A stretch of DNA of 64,000 bases from Comamonas antarctica (GCF_013363755.1 NZ_CP054841.1:372001-436000), one strand, 5' to 3'; shown: positions 19,463 to 28,713, counted from the first letter of the stretch. Notes: generated from the sequence alone by a model not told the origin. Numbers and translations are program-made.

Positions 19463-21187
19463 ATGCGACCCATTGCGCGCGTTCCCGGACCCCTGGCCTG
19501 GTGGCTGTCCTTGTCGGCCACGGCCGTGCTTGTGGGCTGCGGCGGCAGTGGCGGCAGCGACCCGGCCCCGCCCCCCGCGCCCCAGCCCAAGGCCTGCGCC
19601 GACCTCAACGGCATGGCGATTGCGGCCGCCGATATCGGTTTGCCCACCACGGGGGCGCTGGTCACGGCCGCCACCACGGTGGCCGCGGCCGGCAGCGGTG
19701 CCACGGCCACGCCCGAGTTCTGCCGCGTGAGCGCGGCGATCTCGCCGGTCGACCCGGCGGCGCCGAAGATCCTGCTGCAGGTGGCGCTGCCCACCACCTG
19801 GAACAACAAGGCGCTGATGTTCGGCGGCGGCGGCTACAACGGATTGATTCCGGCCGTCACCGGCAACGTGCCTGCCGGCCCCACCGCCCAGGCCACGCCG
19901 CTGGGCCGCGGCTATGCGACCTTCGCCAGCGACTCCGGCCACCAGGCCGGCGCGCTGGGCAGCCAGGACGGATCGTTTGGCGTCAACGACGAGGCCGTGA
20001 GGAATTTCTCCGGCGAGGCGCTGAAGAAGACGCGCGACACGGCCGTGGCGATCATCAAGGCGCGCTACGCCGCGGGCGCGCCATCAAAAGCCTATTTTGC
20101 CGGCGGCTCGACGGGCGGGCGCGAGGCGCTGGCCGTGGCGCAGAAGTGGCCGCAGGACTGGGACGGCGTGATTTCGCTGTACCCCGCGGGCGCGGCCGCG
20201 AGCCTCGACCTGCAGTTCGGCCGCATCACGCGCGCGCTGGCGCAGCCCGGCGCCTATGCCAACCCGGCCAAGCGCAAGCAGCTCTATGACGCGGCAATGC
20301 AGGCCTGCGATGCGCTCGACGGCGTGGCCGACGGGCTGATCAGCGACATCCGCTCCTGCAACGCGGTCTTCAACCCGGCGACCGCGAGCGTCAACGGCGC
20401 GCCGCTGCGCTGCGCCGGCGGCGCGGACACCGGCGACAGCTGCCTGTCCGACGCGCAGATCGCGGCGTTCAACGTCATCAACACGCCGATCACGTTCGGC
20501 TACCCGCTGGCCAGCGGCGAAACCCAGTACCCGGGCTTCAACACCTGGGGCACGGACTTCGGCATTCCCAACGCCAGCCCGCTGCAGACCACCGTCACTT
20601 TCCTGTCCATGGGCACGCTCCAGCCGGCGAGCCCGATGCCGGTCGGCGCGCCCTACGGCAGCATCTTCTGGGACCAGTGGGTGCGCTTTTTCGTGACGCG
20701 CGACGCGAGCTTCAATGCGCTGACGCTGGACCCGCAAAACCCTGGCCCGTGGCAGGCGCGCATCAGCGAACTCAGCGGCCTGCAGGACGTCAACAAGACC
20801 GACCTGTCGGCCTTCCAGGCCAAGGGCGGCAAGATGCTGATCGCGCATGGCACGGGCGATGCGCTGGTCAGCACGCGCGCCACCGCGCAATACGTCGACC
20901 GCGTGCGCGCAGCCATGGGCCAGGCGCGCGCCGACAGCTTCCTGCGCTACTACGAGATCCCGGGCTATGGGCATGCGGTCAGCACCGTCTTCAATGCCTC
21001 CTGGGACTCGCTGTCGACGCTGGAGAACTGGGTCGAGAAAAGCACGCTGCCACCGAACCAGACCGTGACTGATACGGTGGGCGTGCCCGGCCGTACCCGG
21101 CCGCTGTGCGACTACCCGGGCTACCCGCGCTACAACGGCAGCGGCGACGTCAACCTGGCGGCCAGCTTCAGCTGCTCGACGCAGTAG
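19463..21187 (+). CDS. Tannase/feruloyl esterase-family lipoprotein lacking the usual Cys pair
   Basis: The 574-residue alpha/beta hydrolase has a lipoprotein signal with lipobox LVGC (near residue 28) followed by a Gly/Ser/Pro linker, so it is probably membrane-anchored and exported. The nucleophile elbow is GGSTGG, the acid lies in HGTGDALVS and the His in GYGHAVS. Tannases and feruloyl esterases normally show CS...D...HC, with a disulfide joining the Ser and His loops. Here both cysteines are replaced (GS and HA). ATG 19463 has AAGGAG 7 nt upstream. Substrates would be galloyl, feruloyl or similar aromatic esters. It follows the PrpR-like gene on the same strand. Confidence 0.85.
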   Translation: MRPIARVPGPLAWWLSLSATAVLVGCGGSGGSDPAPPPAPQPKACADLNGMAIAAADIGLPTTGALVTAATTVAAAGSGATATPEFCRVSAAISPVDPAAPKILLQVALPTTWNNKALMFGGGGYNGLIPAVTGNVPAGPTAQATPLGRGYATFASDSGHQAGALGSQDGSFGVNDEAVRNFSGEALKKTRDTAVAIIKARYAAGAPSKAYFAGGSTGGREALAVAQKWPQDWDGVISLYPAGAAASLDLQFGRITRALAQPGAYANPAKRKQLYDAAMQACDALDGVADGLISDIRSCNAVFNPATASVNGAPLRCAGGADTGDSCLSDAQIAAFNVINTPITFGYPLASGETQYPGFNTWGTDFGIPNASPLQTTVTFLSMGTLQPASPMPVGAPYGSIFWDQWVRFFVTRDASFNALTLDPQNPGPWQARISELSGLQDVNKTDLSAFQAKGGKMLIAHGTGDALVSTRATAQYVDRVRAAMGQARADSFLRYYEIPGYGHAVSTVFNASWDSLSTLENWVEKSTLPPNQTVTDTVGVPGRTRPLCDYPGYPRYNGSGDVNLAASFSCSTQ

Positions 21188-21341
21188 CGGCCATCCGCCA
21201 CCACGCAGCCCGCGGGCAGGGAATCCCAGACACCGCCGCACAGGACCATTTCACCGTTCTTGCGCTTTCGCGCCAGTCAGAATGGGGTAGTGGTTCCGCC
21301 CGGCGGCGCGCCGCGAGCCTGCCGGATGCCGCGAACGCTGC

Positions 21342-22220
21342 CTAAGCCGGTTCGTCGAATGACAGCGCCCAGTCTTGGCCCTCAAACCAGGCGGAGCCGC
21401 TCGCATTTTTCCGCCAGATCAGGCTGCGAATGCGACGGTCCTGCCCGGTTGCGAGACTCTTGCGCAGTGCGTCAATGTCCGCATCAGGTCGCGGCAATCC
21501 ATGTGCAAACAGGAACGACGCCTCGCCCAGGGACATTGCCGCGAAACCGGTATTCTTTCGCGTGACCATCAAGCCGATACCATGCCTGACGACGCGTACC
21601 CGCAAAGTGGCATGCATCTGCGGTACACCGAGCGGCAAAACCAGCCGCCCCGCCGGCCTGAGATTTTCAAGCCAGCGGCCAGCAGGGCGAGCCACGCCGT
21701 AATTGACGTAAACAGCATCGACGGGACATTCCGGCTGCGAAGCGCCATCGGCGCGAATGACCTCGATATTGGCAGCAGCAGCGAGATTGATTTCCAGCCG
21801 GGCAGCCAGCTTTTCATCGCATTCCACCGCCAGCACCTTGCCCGTGGGGCCGACGAGCTGCGCCAGAATGGACGTGTAGTAGCCCGCCCCCGCTCCAATG
21901 TGAGCCACAATTTCGCCCGCCTTCGGCTGCATGGCATTCATCCATCGCGCATGGAGCACGGGACTGCCATTGTTGACCCCACGCTCTGGGTCAAGACCAA
22001 TGACGACATCCTGATAGATCAATGCGGGATCATTCTCCTGCAGCGCCGTATAGCCATTCCATGGCGTAAGAATTTGCCATTGATCTGCGCCCAGGAATCG
22101 CTCGCGCGCAATGCTTGCAAAGGCCTGCTCCAGGCGTTTGTTTTCCGACGCATTGGCCAGCGCCAGGATTTGCCTGGCGAAGACTGCGCGGACAGCGTCG
22201 AGTTGCGAAAATGGAAGCAT
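21342..22220 (-). CDS. Protein-L-isoaspartate O-methyltransferase-like protein
   Basis: The 292-residue protein resembles the PCMT class of SAM-dependent methyltransferases that repair isoaspartyl residues. It shows RERFLGADQW, the SAM-binding motif region EIVAHIGAGAGYYTSILAQLVG, and the acidic VLAVECDE strand end. The usual G-x-G-S-G-Y motif is altered to GAGAGY and the normal motif I acidic residue is absent, so activity may differ. The C-terminus is longer than in classical PCMT. A second, frameshifted copy lies at 44755-45631. The gene is isolated, with a large non-coding gap upstream. Confidence 0.8.
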   Translation of the reverse strand: MLPFSQLDAVRAVFARQILALANASENKRLEQAFASIARERFLGADQWQILTPWNGYTALQENDPALIYQDVVIGLDPERGVNNGSPVLHARWMNAMQPKAGEIVAHIGAGAGYYTSILAQLVGPTGKVLAVECDEKLAARLEINLAAAANIEVIRADGASQPECPVDAVYVNYGVARPAGRWLENLRPAGRLVLPLGVPQMHATLRVRVVRHGIGLMVTRKNTGFAAMSLGEASFLFAHGLPRPDADIDALRKSLATGQDRRIRSLIWRKNASGSAWFEGQDWALSFDEPA

Positions 22221-22404
22221 CGAAGCCTGTGCCTCTATCCGGAAAGCAAGTGTCGAGTATTTCTTCCCATTTCTTGCGCCGCAAGGTTCCGCTCAGGCAT
22301 GGGTTGATTGGAATCAAGTCGGTTGATTTCGCGCAGTATCCATTGGACCTTACGCAACGACATAATCAATATTGACTCAAGACCAGGCCATCCTGAAGCT
22401 TCCC

Positions 22405-22674
22405 TTAAGCAGCCACCATGAGCTTGTGTTTTTCTCTTTCCAGACTTCTGGCTTCACTCCCAGCCATCCAGTCTTCGAGACACTTTCGATGTTCAGGATA
22501 CTTTGAAGTCAGATACTGCCTGGCAGACGCCCAGTCGTTGCATTGCAACCAGTTTTGTAACTTCTACAGATCGCCAAAGGGAATGCTCAACGCCATATGC
22601 AACTCGACAACTGTATCCTTTTCTGGGGTTGCATAATCGGTATTTATGCTGAAATTCAGTACATGTTGTCCCAT
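22405..22674 (-). pseudogene. Small hypothetical gene interrupted by one in-frame TAG
   Basis: On the minus strand a frame of 90 codons opens with ATG 22674 and ends with TAA at 22405-22407. GGAGG sits about 9 nt before the ATG. It reads MGQHVLNFSINTDYATPEKD at the start and is Trp-rich later (LQNWLQCNDWASARQYL, EDWMAGSEA). A single TAG at 22566-22564 (codon 37) interrupts it; CAG to TAG is the simplest change. The good ribosome site and coherent protein on both sides of the stop suggest a recently inactivated gene or a stop that is read through. I do not recognise the family. Confidence 0.45.
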
Positions 22675-22953
22675 TTTAGTGCCTCCACAAAAATTATCAA
22701 ATAGCGCCAATAACGCTACAAACAATGGCACACACTCGGCAAATTGTCCTTCTCTTGATTACAGAAAAATATAAGACGAAGTCTTCAATCACATCGGCAT
22801 AGAGATATTGCGCCATTCAAACCTTTCCGGGGCCAACTTGCTTGAGCGCCCCTGCTGTCTTCGCGTGAAAATCCAGCAACAAGGCGTTGCCACGCAGCTG
22901 TAAATGGCAAATACATTACTCTGCTCTGCATTGGTGCTTGATGACCATGCCAG

Positions 22954-23056
22954 CTGGGCGGAAAGATGCAGTTCAGCGCCTGCGAGGGCGGCATCGACGG
23001 CGCGCCGACATTGAAGGCCAGCGCCGTCTTCTCACCCATCGGGCGCCCGCCTGCCG
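22954..23056 (+). pseudogene. C-terminal relic of a PaaI-type thioesterase
   Basis: The translated stretch LGGKMQFSACEGGIDG and KASAVFSPIGRPPAA aligns residue for residue with LGGKMLFTSCEGRIDA and KASAVFAPIRRAAPA of the intact thioesterase at 7908-8357. Two stop codons lie just upstream in the same frame, and the catalytic region is missing. About 34 codons remain, next to the 3' end of the enoyl-CoA hydratase gene. Confidence 0.6.
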
Positions 23057-23101
23057 CCGCCTGGTCCCGCGCGGCTGCGGGCGATGGCCGCCCCAGGCTC
23101 G

Positions 23102-23875
23102 TCAGCGGTTCCGGGCTGCGGCCTGCTTGCGCTGCAAAAAGGCCTGCATGTGGTGCTGCGGCTCGCCGGTGTCGAACGCCGCGCCGAACTCGGCAATGCT
23201 GTCATCGACGGCCGCATCGAGCGCCATGCGTTCCCAGCGGCGCAGCAGGCGTTTTTGCTGGCGCAGCACGACCGGCCCGATCTGCGCCAGCCCGGCCGCC
23301 ACTTCCAGGATGCGGGCATCGAGCTGATCCGCGGGCACGCATTCGTTGATCAGGCCCCATTGCTGCGCCTGGGTGGCGGCAATGTTCTCGCCCGTGAGCA
23401 GCAGCCAGGCCGCGCGCGTGGTGCCGATCTGCGCCGGCATCATCGCCGCATGGATCACCGAGGGAATGCCGACCTTGACCTCCGGCATGCCGACCACCGC
23501 GGTGTCGGCCGCGATGCGCAGGTCGCCGGCCATGGCCAGCTCCAGGCCGCCGCCCAGCGTATGCCCTTCGAGGCGCACGATGACCGGCACCGGGAAGTGG
23601 CGCACGGCGTTGCACAGGTCGCGCAGCGCGCCGATGAAGCGGCGCCCGCTGGCCGCGGTCAAGCTCGCCAGTTCCTTGATGTCGGCGCCGGCAATGAAGG
23701 CGCGCGCGCCCGAGCCGCGCAGCACCAGGCAATGCAGCTGCGGGTTTTGCGCGAGCTCGCCCAGCGTCTGGATCAGGCTCTGGATCACCGGCGTGCCCAG
23801 CACATTGAGCACGCCGGCATCGGTGATGGTCAGCACCGCCGTGGTGGGAGTGGGATAGCTGATCTGCGAATGCAT
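23102..23875 (-). CDS. Enoyl-CoA hydratase/isomerase family protein
   Basis: The 257-residue crotonase-fold protein shows the CoA and oxyanion-hole segments FIAGADIKELASL and GHTLGGGLELAMAGDLRIAA, and the PEVKVGIPSV loop. The first catalytic Glu of classical hydratases would fall in the EGHTLGGGLELAMA region; the second position is Val/Gly-rich (MPEVKVGIPS), so hydratase activity is uncertain and isomerase or hydrolase activity is possible. ATG 23875 is chosen because it matches the family start. It is the last gene of the LysR-CoA-transferase-Bug set, 10 bp behind the Bug gene. Confidence 0.88.
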   Translation of the reverse strand: MHSQISYPTPTTAVLTITDAGVLNVLGTPVIQSLIQTLGELAQNPQLHCLVLRGSGARAFIAGADIKELASLTAASGRRFIGALRDLCNAVRHFPVPVIVRLEGHTLGGGLELAMAGDLRIAADTAVVGMPEVKVGIPSVIHAAMMPAQIGTTRAAWLLLTGENIAATQAQQWGLINECVPADQLDARILEVAAGLAQIGPVVLRQQKRLLRRWERMALDAAVDDSIAEFGAAFDTGEPQHHMQAFLQRKQAAARNR

Positions 23876-23885
23876 GGCGCTTCCT

Positions 23886-24863
23886 TCAGAGTTTTTCAAA
23901 GCCGATGTCCTTGATGAGACGCGCCCAGGCCTGGTTGGACTTTTCCACCGTGGCGCGGAACTGCTGCGGCGTCTGGTAGTCCACCAGCGCGCCCTGCTGC
24001 TCTATGGTCTTGACCAGCGCCGGGTTTTCCAGCGCCGTCTTGGCGGCCGCGGCCAGTTTCTTCAGCACCACGGGGTCGAGCCCCGCGGGCGCGCCCAGGC
24101 CGTACCACGACATGTCGTTCATGGGTTTGAGCCCCACTTCCGCATAGGTCGGCACCTGCGGCAACTGGGCCAGGCGCTGGGGGCTGGACACGGCCAGCGC
24201 GCGCAACTGCCTGCCCGCGATCAGCGCGCCCGACGAGGGCATGTTGTCGAACACCACATCGATCTGGCCGGCCATCAGGTCGTTGAGCGCCGGGCCCAGG
24301 CCCTTGTAGGGCACATGCGTGAGCTGCGTCTTGGTGGTGCTGCCGAACAGCGCGCCGCTCAGGTGGCTCAGCCCGCCATTGCCCGACGATCCATAGTTCA
24401 GCCTGGCTGGATTTGCGCGTGCCGCCTCGATCACCTCCTGGGCGGTCTTGAACGGCGCGGCGGCGTTCACCACCATCACGCCGGGCACATTGGCGATGTT
24501 GGTGATCGGCGTGAAATCCTTGACCGGATCGTAGGGCGGCTTGGCATACACATTCGGGTTCACCGCGTGCGAGCTCTCGACCATCATCACCAGCGTGTAG
24601 CCATCGGCGGGCTGCTTGGACGCATATTGCGAGCCGGTGCTGCCGCCCGCGCCAGGGCGGTTCTCGACCACGATGGACTGGCCCACGGCCTCGCCCAGAT
24701 AGCGCGCCATCACGCGGCCGATCACATCGGTGGCGCCGCCCACCGCATAGGGCACGATCAGCCGGATCGGCCGCTCGGGATAGGACGCGCTGCCCTGGGC
24801 GTGCGCCGTGGGCAGCGCCGCGGCGCACAGCGCCAGCGACAACAGGGATTTCAAACGCTTCAT
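23886..24863 (-). CDS. Bug/TctC-family receptor
   Basis: The 325-residue periplasmic receptor has a Sec signal (KSLLSLALCAAALPTAHA). Family blocks are YPERPIRLIVPYAVGGATD, VVENRPGAGGSTGSQYAS, VNPNVYAKPPYDPVKDF and LTHVPYKGLGPALNDLMAG. It lies between a CoA-transferase and an enoyl-CoA hydratase gene in one transcription direction. A carboxylic acid captured here would then be turned into a CoA ester and processed by a beta-oxidation-like step. Confidence 0.92.
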   Translation of the reverse strand: MKRLKSLLSLALCAAALPTAHAQGSASYPERPIRLIVPYAVGGATDVIGRVMARYLGEAVGQSIVVENRPGAGGSTGSQYASKQPADGYTLVMMVESSHAVNPNVYAKPPYDPVKDFTPITNIANVPGVMVVNAAAPFKTAQEVIEAARANPARLNYGSSGNGGLSHLSGALFGSTTKTQLTHVPYKGLGPALNDLMAGQIDVVFDNMPSSGALIAGRQLRALAVSSPQRLAQLPQVPTYAEVGLKPMNDMSWYGLGAPAGLDPVVLKKLAAAAKTALENPALVKTIEQQGALVDYQTPQQFRATVEKSNQAWARLIKDIGFEKL

Positions 24864-24934
24864 TCCAGTCTCCTTTTAAAGTTCTTTTTGCCGCGCCGCG
24901 CGATGGCCGCGGCGCAGCCGGGCGCTTCGCGGTT

Positions 24935-26098
24935 TCAGGCGGGCCGCAGCTCGGCCAGCGCGGCCGGCCCGAGCGTGGGCGGCGGCGCCACCGGCTTGTG
25001 CGTGCCCGGCGCCAGCATCGGGTTGCGCACCAGGCGCAGGCTGCCCAGATCCGGGTGCGCGACGGTCTGCAGCATCTGCCGGTGCTGGACCTGCGGATGC
25101 TGGAACACCTGCTCCAGCGTGTGGATGTTTCCCCAGGAGATGCCGTTCGCATCGAGCGCCGCGCCCAGTTCGGCCACGGCCCGCGGCGCGAGCGCGGCGC
25201 GCAGCAGCGGCCGCAGCTCGCGCAGGTGCGTCAGGCGGGCGGCATTGGTGGCGAACTCGGGCCGCAGATGCCAGTCCGACTGCACCAGCGTGCAGAAGGC
25301 GGCGAACTGCCGGTCATTGCCGATCGCCAGGATGATGTGGCCGTCCGCGCACTCAAACACCTCGTAGGGCGCGAGATTGGGGTGGGTGTTGCCGATGCGG
25401 CCCGGGTTCTCCCCCGACACCAGATAGTTCGCGGCCTGGTTGGCATTCATCGCCACGGCCACATCGAGCAAGGCGATGTCGAGATGCTGGCCGCGGCCGG
25501 TGCGCGCGCGCTGCACCAGCGCCGCCAGCACGGCGCTGGTCGCATACATGCCGGTCATCAGGTCCACCACCGCCACGCCGGTGCGCATCGGCCCGGCGCC
25601 GGCCTCGCCCGGCGCGATGCCGGTATAGCCCATCAGCCCGCCCATGCCCTGGAAGATGTAGTCGTACCCGGGCTTGTGCGCGAACGGGCCGCTCTGGCCA
25701 AAGCCGGTGATCGACAGATAGATCAGCCGGGGATTGAGCTGCGCCAGGCTCGCGTAGTCCAGGCCATGGCGCGCCAGCGTGCCGACCTTGTAGTTCTCGA
25801 CCAGCACGTCCGCATCCTGGATCTGGCGCAGCAGCCATGCGCGCTGCGCCGCCTGGGCGAAGTCCAGCGTCACGGACTGCTTGCCGCGGTTGCAGGCGAG
25901 GAAATAGGCCGCGACCTTCTCGCCCTGCGCGCCCTCGACGAAGGGCGGGCCCCAGCTGCGCGTGTCGTCGCCGGTCTGCGGGCGTTCCACCTTGAGTACA
26001 TCGGCGCCCAGATCGGCGAGATTCTGGGTACACCACGGCCCCGCCAGGATTCGCGACAAATCCACGACCCGGACCCCTTCCAGCGCATCAGCAAGCAT
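24935..26098 (-). CDS. CaiB/BaiF family III CoA-transferase
   Basis: The 387-residue enzyme has VRVVDLSRILAGPWCTQNLA, KVERPQTGDDTRSWGPPF, the NRGKQSVTLDF block and the catalytic Asp in VAVVDLMTGMYATSAV. The start ATG 26098 has GGAG 6 nt upstream; further in-frame ATGs at 26122 and 26221 are less likely. It would activate a free carboxylic acid to the CoA ester. It is only distantly similar to the CoA-transferase at 16066-17265. A LysR gene lies 142 bp upstream on the same strand. Confidence 0.92.
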   Translation of the reverse strand: MLADALEGVRVVDLSRILAGPWCTQNLADLGADVLKVERPQTGDDTRSWGPPFVEGAQGEKVAAYFLACNRGKQSVTLDFAQAAQRAWLLRQIQDADVLVENYKVGTLARHGLDYASLAQLNPRLIYLSITGFGQSGPFAHKPGYDYIFQGMGGLMGYTGIAPGEAGAGPMRTGVAVVDLMTGMYATSAVLAALVQRARTGRGQHLDIALLDVAVAMNANQAANYLVSGENPGRIGNTHPNLAPYEVFECADGHIILAIGNDRQFAAFCTLVQSDWHLRPEFATNAARLTHLRELRPLLRAALAPRAVAELGAALDANGISWGNIHTLEQVFQHPQVQHRQMLQTVAHPDLGSLRLVRNPMLAPGTHKPVAPPPTLGPAALAELRPA

Positions 26099-26240
26099 TG
26101 CATCTCCAAAACATGGCTGCATTCTTGGAGCGCGCGCACAGGGGGTCAATTGGCGATATTTGCAGGCCGCGTTCGTGGAAATTGGACGCACGCGGCGAGC
26201 GGCCGTGCGGCTAGCGGCCACGCGGCCCGGCGCCGCGGCG

Positions 26241-27158
26241 CTACGGCGGCGGCGCGCGGGTCGCGGCGACCACCGGGTCGTCCAGCAGGAATTTCAGGCA
26301 GGCGTCGATGAAGTTCGGAAACCGCGCATCCGCGCGCACCGCCAGGTGGAGCTTGCGCAGCGCCCAGGGCTCGTCCAGCTCGACGACCTGCACCTGCTGC
26401 GCCTGCTGGCGGTGCGCGAGCACGCTGCTGGGCACCAGCGCCACCCCCACGCCCGCGGCCACCAGCGCCAGTACGGCTTCGAAGCCATGCACATGCAGCC
26501 GGGTGCGCAGCGCGCGCCCGTGCCGCGCGGCGGTATCGCGCAGGAACAGGAAGTTGCTGCTGCTGCGGCTCATGCAGACGAAGTCGAAATCCAGCGCCGC
26601 GCCCAGGCGGATGCTGCGCTGCGCCGCCAGCGCATGTTCGCGCGGCGTCACGAGCACCAGGCGCTCGGTGGCATACGGCTGCACGCGCAGGCCCTGCACC
26701 TGGGTGTCGCCCGCGAAGATGCCGATATCCGCCTCGCGCGCCAGCACGGCGGCCGGAATGTCCTCGCTCTGGCGCTCCTCGACCTCGGCATCGATGCCGG
26801 GATAGGCCACCAGAAAGCGCCCCAGGGTCTGGGTGACGAAGCCGTTGAGCGAGCTGCTGTTGGCGACCAGGCGCACATGGCCCTTGAGGCCCGAGATGAA
26901 GCGGCTGACTTCGCCCTGCATGCGCTCTATGCCCTCGAACATCTCGCGCACGTGCAGCAGCACGGCATCGCCTGCCGGGGTCAGTTCCATGCCGCGCGGC
27001 GTGCGCACGAACAGCGGCGTGCCCAGCGCCTGCTCCAGGTTCTTGAGGCGGTAGCTCGCGGCCGACGGCGTCGTGAACAGCGCCGCCGCGCCGGCGGTGA
27101 GGCTGCGGGCCTGGGCGATTTCCAGGAAGAGCCGAAGGTCTGTCAGTTCATAGCGCAT
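26241..27158 (-). CDS. LysR-family transcriptional regulator
   Basis: The 305-residue regulator has an N-terminal winged helix-turn-helix (DLRLFLEIAQARSLTAGAAA, then PSAASYRLKNLEQALGTPLF) and a periplasmic-binding-protein-like effector domain. ATG 27158 gives the usual LysR start MRYELTDLRLF. It is transcribed in the same direction as the following CoA-transferase, Bug and hydratase genes, and probably controls them. It is back-to-back with crtZ across about 100 bp, so it could also influence that gene. Confidence 0.9.
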   Translation of the reverse strand: MRYELTDLRLFLEIAQARSLTAGAAALFTTPSAASYRLKNLEQALGTPLFVRTPRGMELTPAGDAVLLHVREMFEGIERMQGEVSRFISGLKGHVRLVANSSSLNGFVTQTLGRFLVAYPGIDAEVEERQSEDIPAAVLAREADIGIFAGDTQVQGLRVQPYATERLVLVTPREHALAAQRSIRLGAALDFDFVCMSRSSSNFLFLRDTAARHGRALRTRLHVHGFEAVLALVAAGVGVALVPSSVLAHRQQAQQVQVVELDEPWALRKLHLAVRADARFPNFIDACLKFLLDDPVVAATRAPPP

Positions 27159-27257
27159 GCTGCGGATTGTCGCCACAGTTCGCGGCCCGCGCTGCGGCTT
27201 CCGGGTTAGCATGGGCATTTAATGCCGTCACGCGCAGGCCGCTGCGCCCCTTGCCCC

Positions 27258-27758
27258 ATGAACACCCCTCTTGCATCGCTTGGCATCGTGCTGGCCACCG
27301 TCGCCGGCATGGAGGTGTTTGCCTGGGCCGCGCACCGCTGGATCATGCATGGCTGGGGCTGGGGCTGGCACCGTTCGCACCACGAACCCGCGGGCGGCTG
27401 GTTCGAGAAGAACGACCTGTATGCAGCGGTGTTCGCGGGCGTGGCCATCGTGCTGATTGCGCTGGGCACTTCGGGGCGCTGGCCGCTGCAGTGGGTCGGC
27501 GCGGGCATGACGCTCTACGGCCTGCTCTACTTCATCGTGCACGACGGGCTGGTGCACAAGCGCTGGCCCTGGCGCTGGGTGCCGCGCTCGGGGTATCTCA
27601 AGCGCCTGTACCAGGCGCACCGCCTGCACCACGCGGTGCATGGACGCGAGGGCTGTGTGTCGTTTGGCTTTCTCTGGGCGCCCGCGCCCGAGCGGCTGAA
27701 GCAGCGGCTGCAGCAGGTGCAGCGCCAGCGCCAGCAGCGGCGCACGCCCGGCGGCTGA
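27258..27758 (+). CDS. crtZ: Beta-carotene 3-hydroxylase (CrtZ)
   Basis: The 166-residue membrane di-iron enzyme adds hydroxyl groups to the beta-ionone rings, turning beta-carotene into zeaxanthin. The histidine motifs are all present: HRWIMH, HRSHHE, HDGLVH and HRLHHAVH. About four membrane helices are seen, as expected. ATG 27258 gives a normal family N-terminus; 27222 is a possible longer start. It is convergent with crtB with only 4 bp between stops, the same relative orientation as in Pantoea carotenoid clusters. Confidence 0.93.
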   Translation: MNTPLASLGIVLATVAGMEVFAWAAHRWIMHGWGWGWHRSHHEPAGGWFEKNDLYAAVFAGVAIVLIALGTSGRWPLQWVGAGMTLYGLLYFIVHDGLVHKRWPWRWVPRSGYLKRLYQAHRLHHAVHGREGCVSFGFLWAPAPERLKQRLQQVQRQRQQRRTPGG

Positions 27759-27762
27759 GGCC

Positions 27763-28713
27763 TCAGGCCGGGCGCTGGAACAGCTGCGCGCCGCGCGGCT
27801 GCGGCCGGCGCAGGCGCGACGCCAGCGCCTGGCCCGCGGCGCCCGCGACCGAGACCAGTTTTTCCGCGCGGCTGGTGCGCGCGCGCCGGTCCCACGCCGC
27901 CGCGCCGCGCGCCTGTACCTTGCGGCCAATGGCGCGGTAGACGCTGCGCGCGGTGGCAATCGACCAGGCCGAGCGCAGCGGCAGCGCCGGCAATCCGCCC
28001 AGTGCCGCGTCGTAATACGGCTCGGCCGTCTGCACCAGCCGCCGCGCCACGCGCGCCAGTGCGTCGCGGTGGCGCGGCTCGGCCAACGCCGCATCGGCGG
28101 GCAGGCCCTCGGCGGCCAGCCAGTCGGCGGGCAGATAGATGCGGCCGATGGCGGCATCCTCGACCACGTCGCGCGCGATATTCGTGAGCTGGAACGCCAT
28201 GCCCAGGTCGCAGGCCCGGTCCAGCGTGGCCGCGTCGCTGCGGCCCATGACCTGCGCCATCATCACACCGACCACGCCGGCCACGCGCCAGCAGTAGGCC
28301 AGCGTGTCGTCCAGCGTCGCATAGCGCTGGTCCGCGACATCCATCGCAAAGCCGTCGAGGTGGTGCTCGAAATACACCGCGTCGATGCGGTGGCGCCGCA
28401 CCACCTCGGCCAGGCCCGCAAAGACCGGATCGTCGCCGGGCTGGCCGGCACAGGCGCGCCGCGTCGCCGCGCGCAATTGCGCGAGCCGCGCCGCGCCATC
28501 GCCGCGCTGCCCGCTGCGCTGGCCATGGCCCAGCACCTGGCCATCGACCACATCGTCGCAGTGCCGGCACCAGGCATACAGCATGACTGCGCTCTCGCGC
28601 ACCTCGGGTGCAAACAGCCGCGCGGCGGCGGCGAAACTCTGCGAACCGGTGCGGATCGCAGCCGTGCCATGCGCCACGAGCCGCGCATCGCCGGTGGCCT
28701 GTGCGGCCGTCAT
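27763..28713 (-). CDS. crtB: 15-cis-phytoene synthase (CrtB)
   Basis: The 316-residue enzyme joins two geranylgeranyl diphosphates to phytoene. The two Asp-rich Mg-binding motifs are visible: CRHCDDVVDG (near residue 53) and NIARDVVEDAAIGRIYLP, the squalene/phytoene synthase signature. The start ATG 28713 overlaps the crtI stop (ATGA), implying translational coupling. It is the last gene of the crtX-Y-I-B run. Confidence 0.95.
   Translation of the reverse strand: MTAAQATGDARLVAHGTAAIRTGSQSFAAAARLFAPEVRESAVMLYAWCRHCDDVVDGQVLGHGQRSGQRGDGAARLAQLRAATRRACAGQPGDDPVFAGLAEVVRRHRIDAVYFEHHLDGFAMDVADQRYATLDDTLAYCWRVAGVVGVMMAQVMGRSDAATLDRACDLGMAFQLTNIARDVVEDAAIGRIYLPADWLAAEGLPADAALAEPRHRDALARVARRLVQTAEPYYDAALGGLPALPLRSAWSIATARSVYRAIGRKVQARGAAAWDRRARTSRAEKLVSVAGAAGQALASRLRRPQPRGAQLFQRPA

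Larger units (their letters stand above)
22221..23101. other. Gap with broken genes only
   Basis: This 880-bp stretch is clearly less GC-rich than its surroundings between 22230 and 22950. It contains a 90-codon frame with one amber stop (22405-22674, minus) and a C-terminal thioesterase relic (22954-23056, plus). No intact gene, transposase or RNA gene was recognised. It looks like a site of past insertion and decay. Confidence 0.6.

Noticed and set aside
23102..23875. Calling the crotonase-family protein a true enoyl-CoA hydratase
   Set aside because: The second catalytic Glu position is not clear, so only the superfamily was given.
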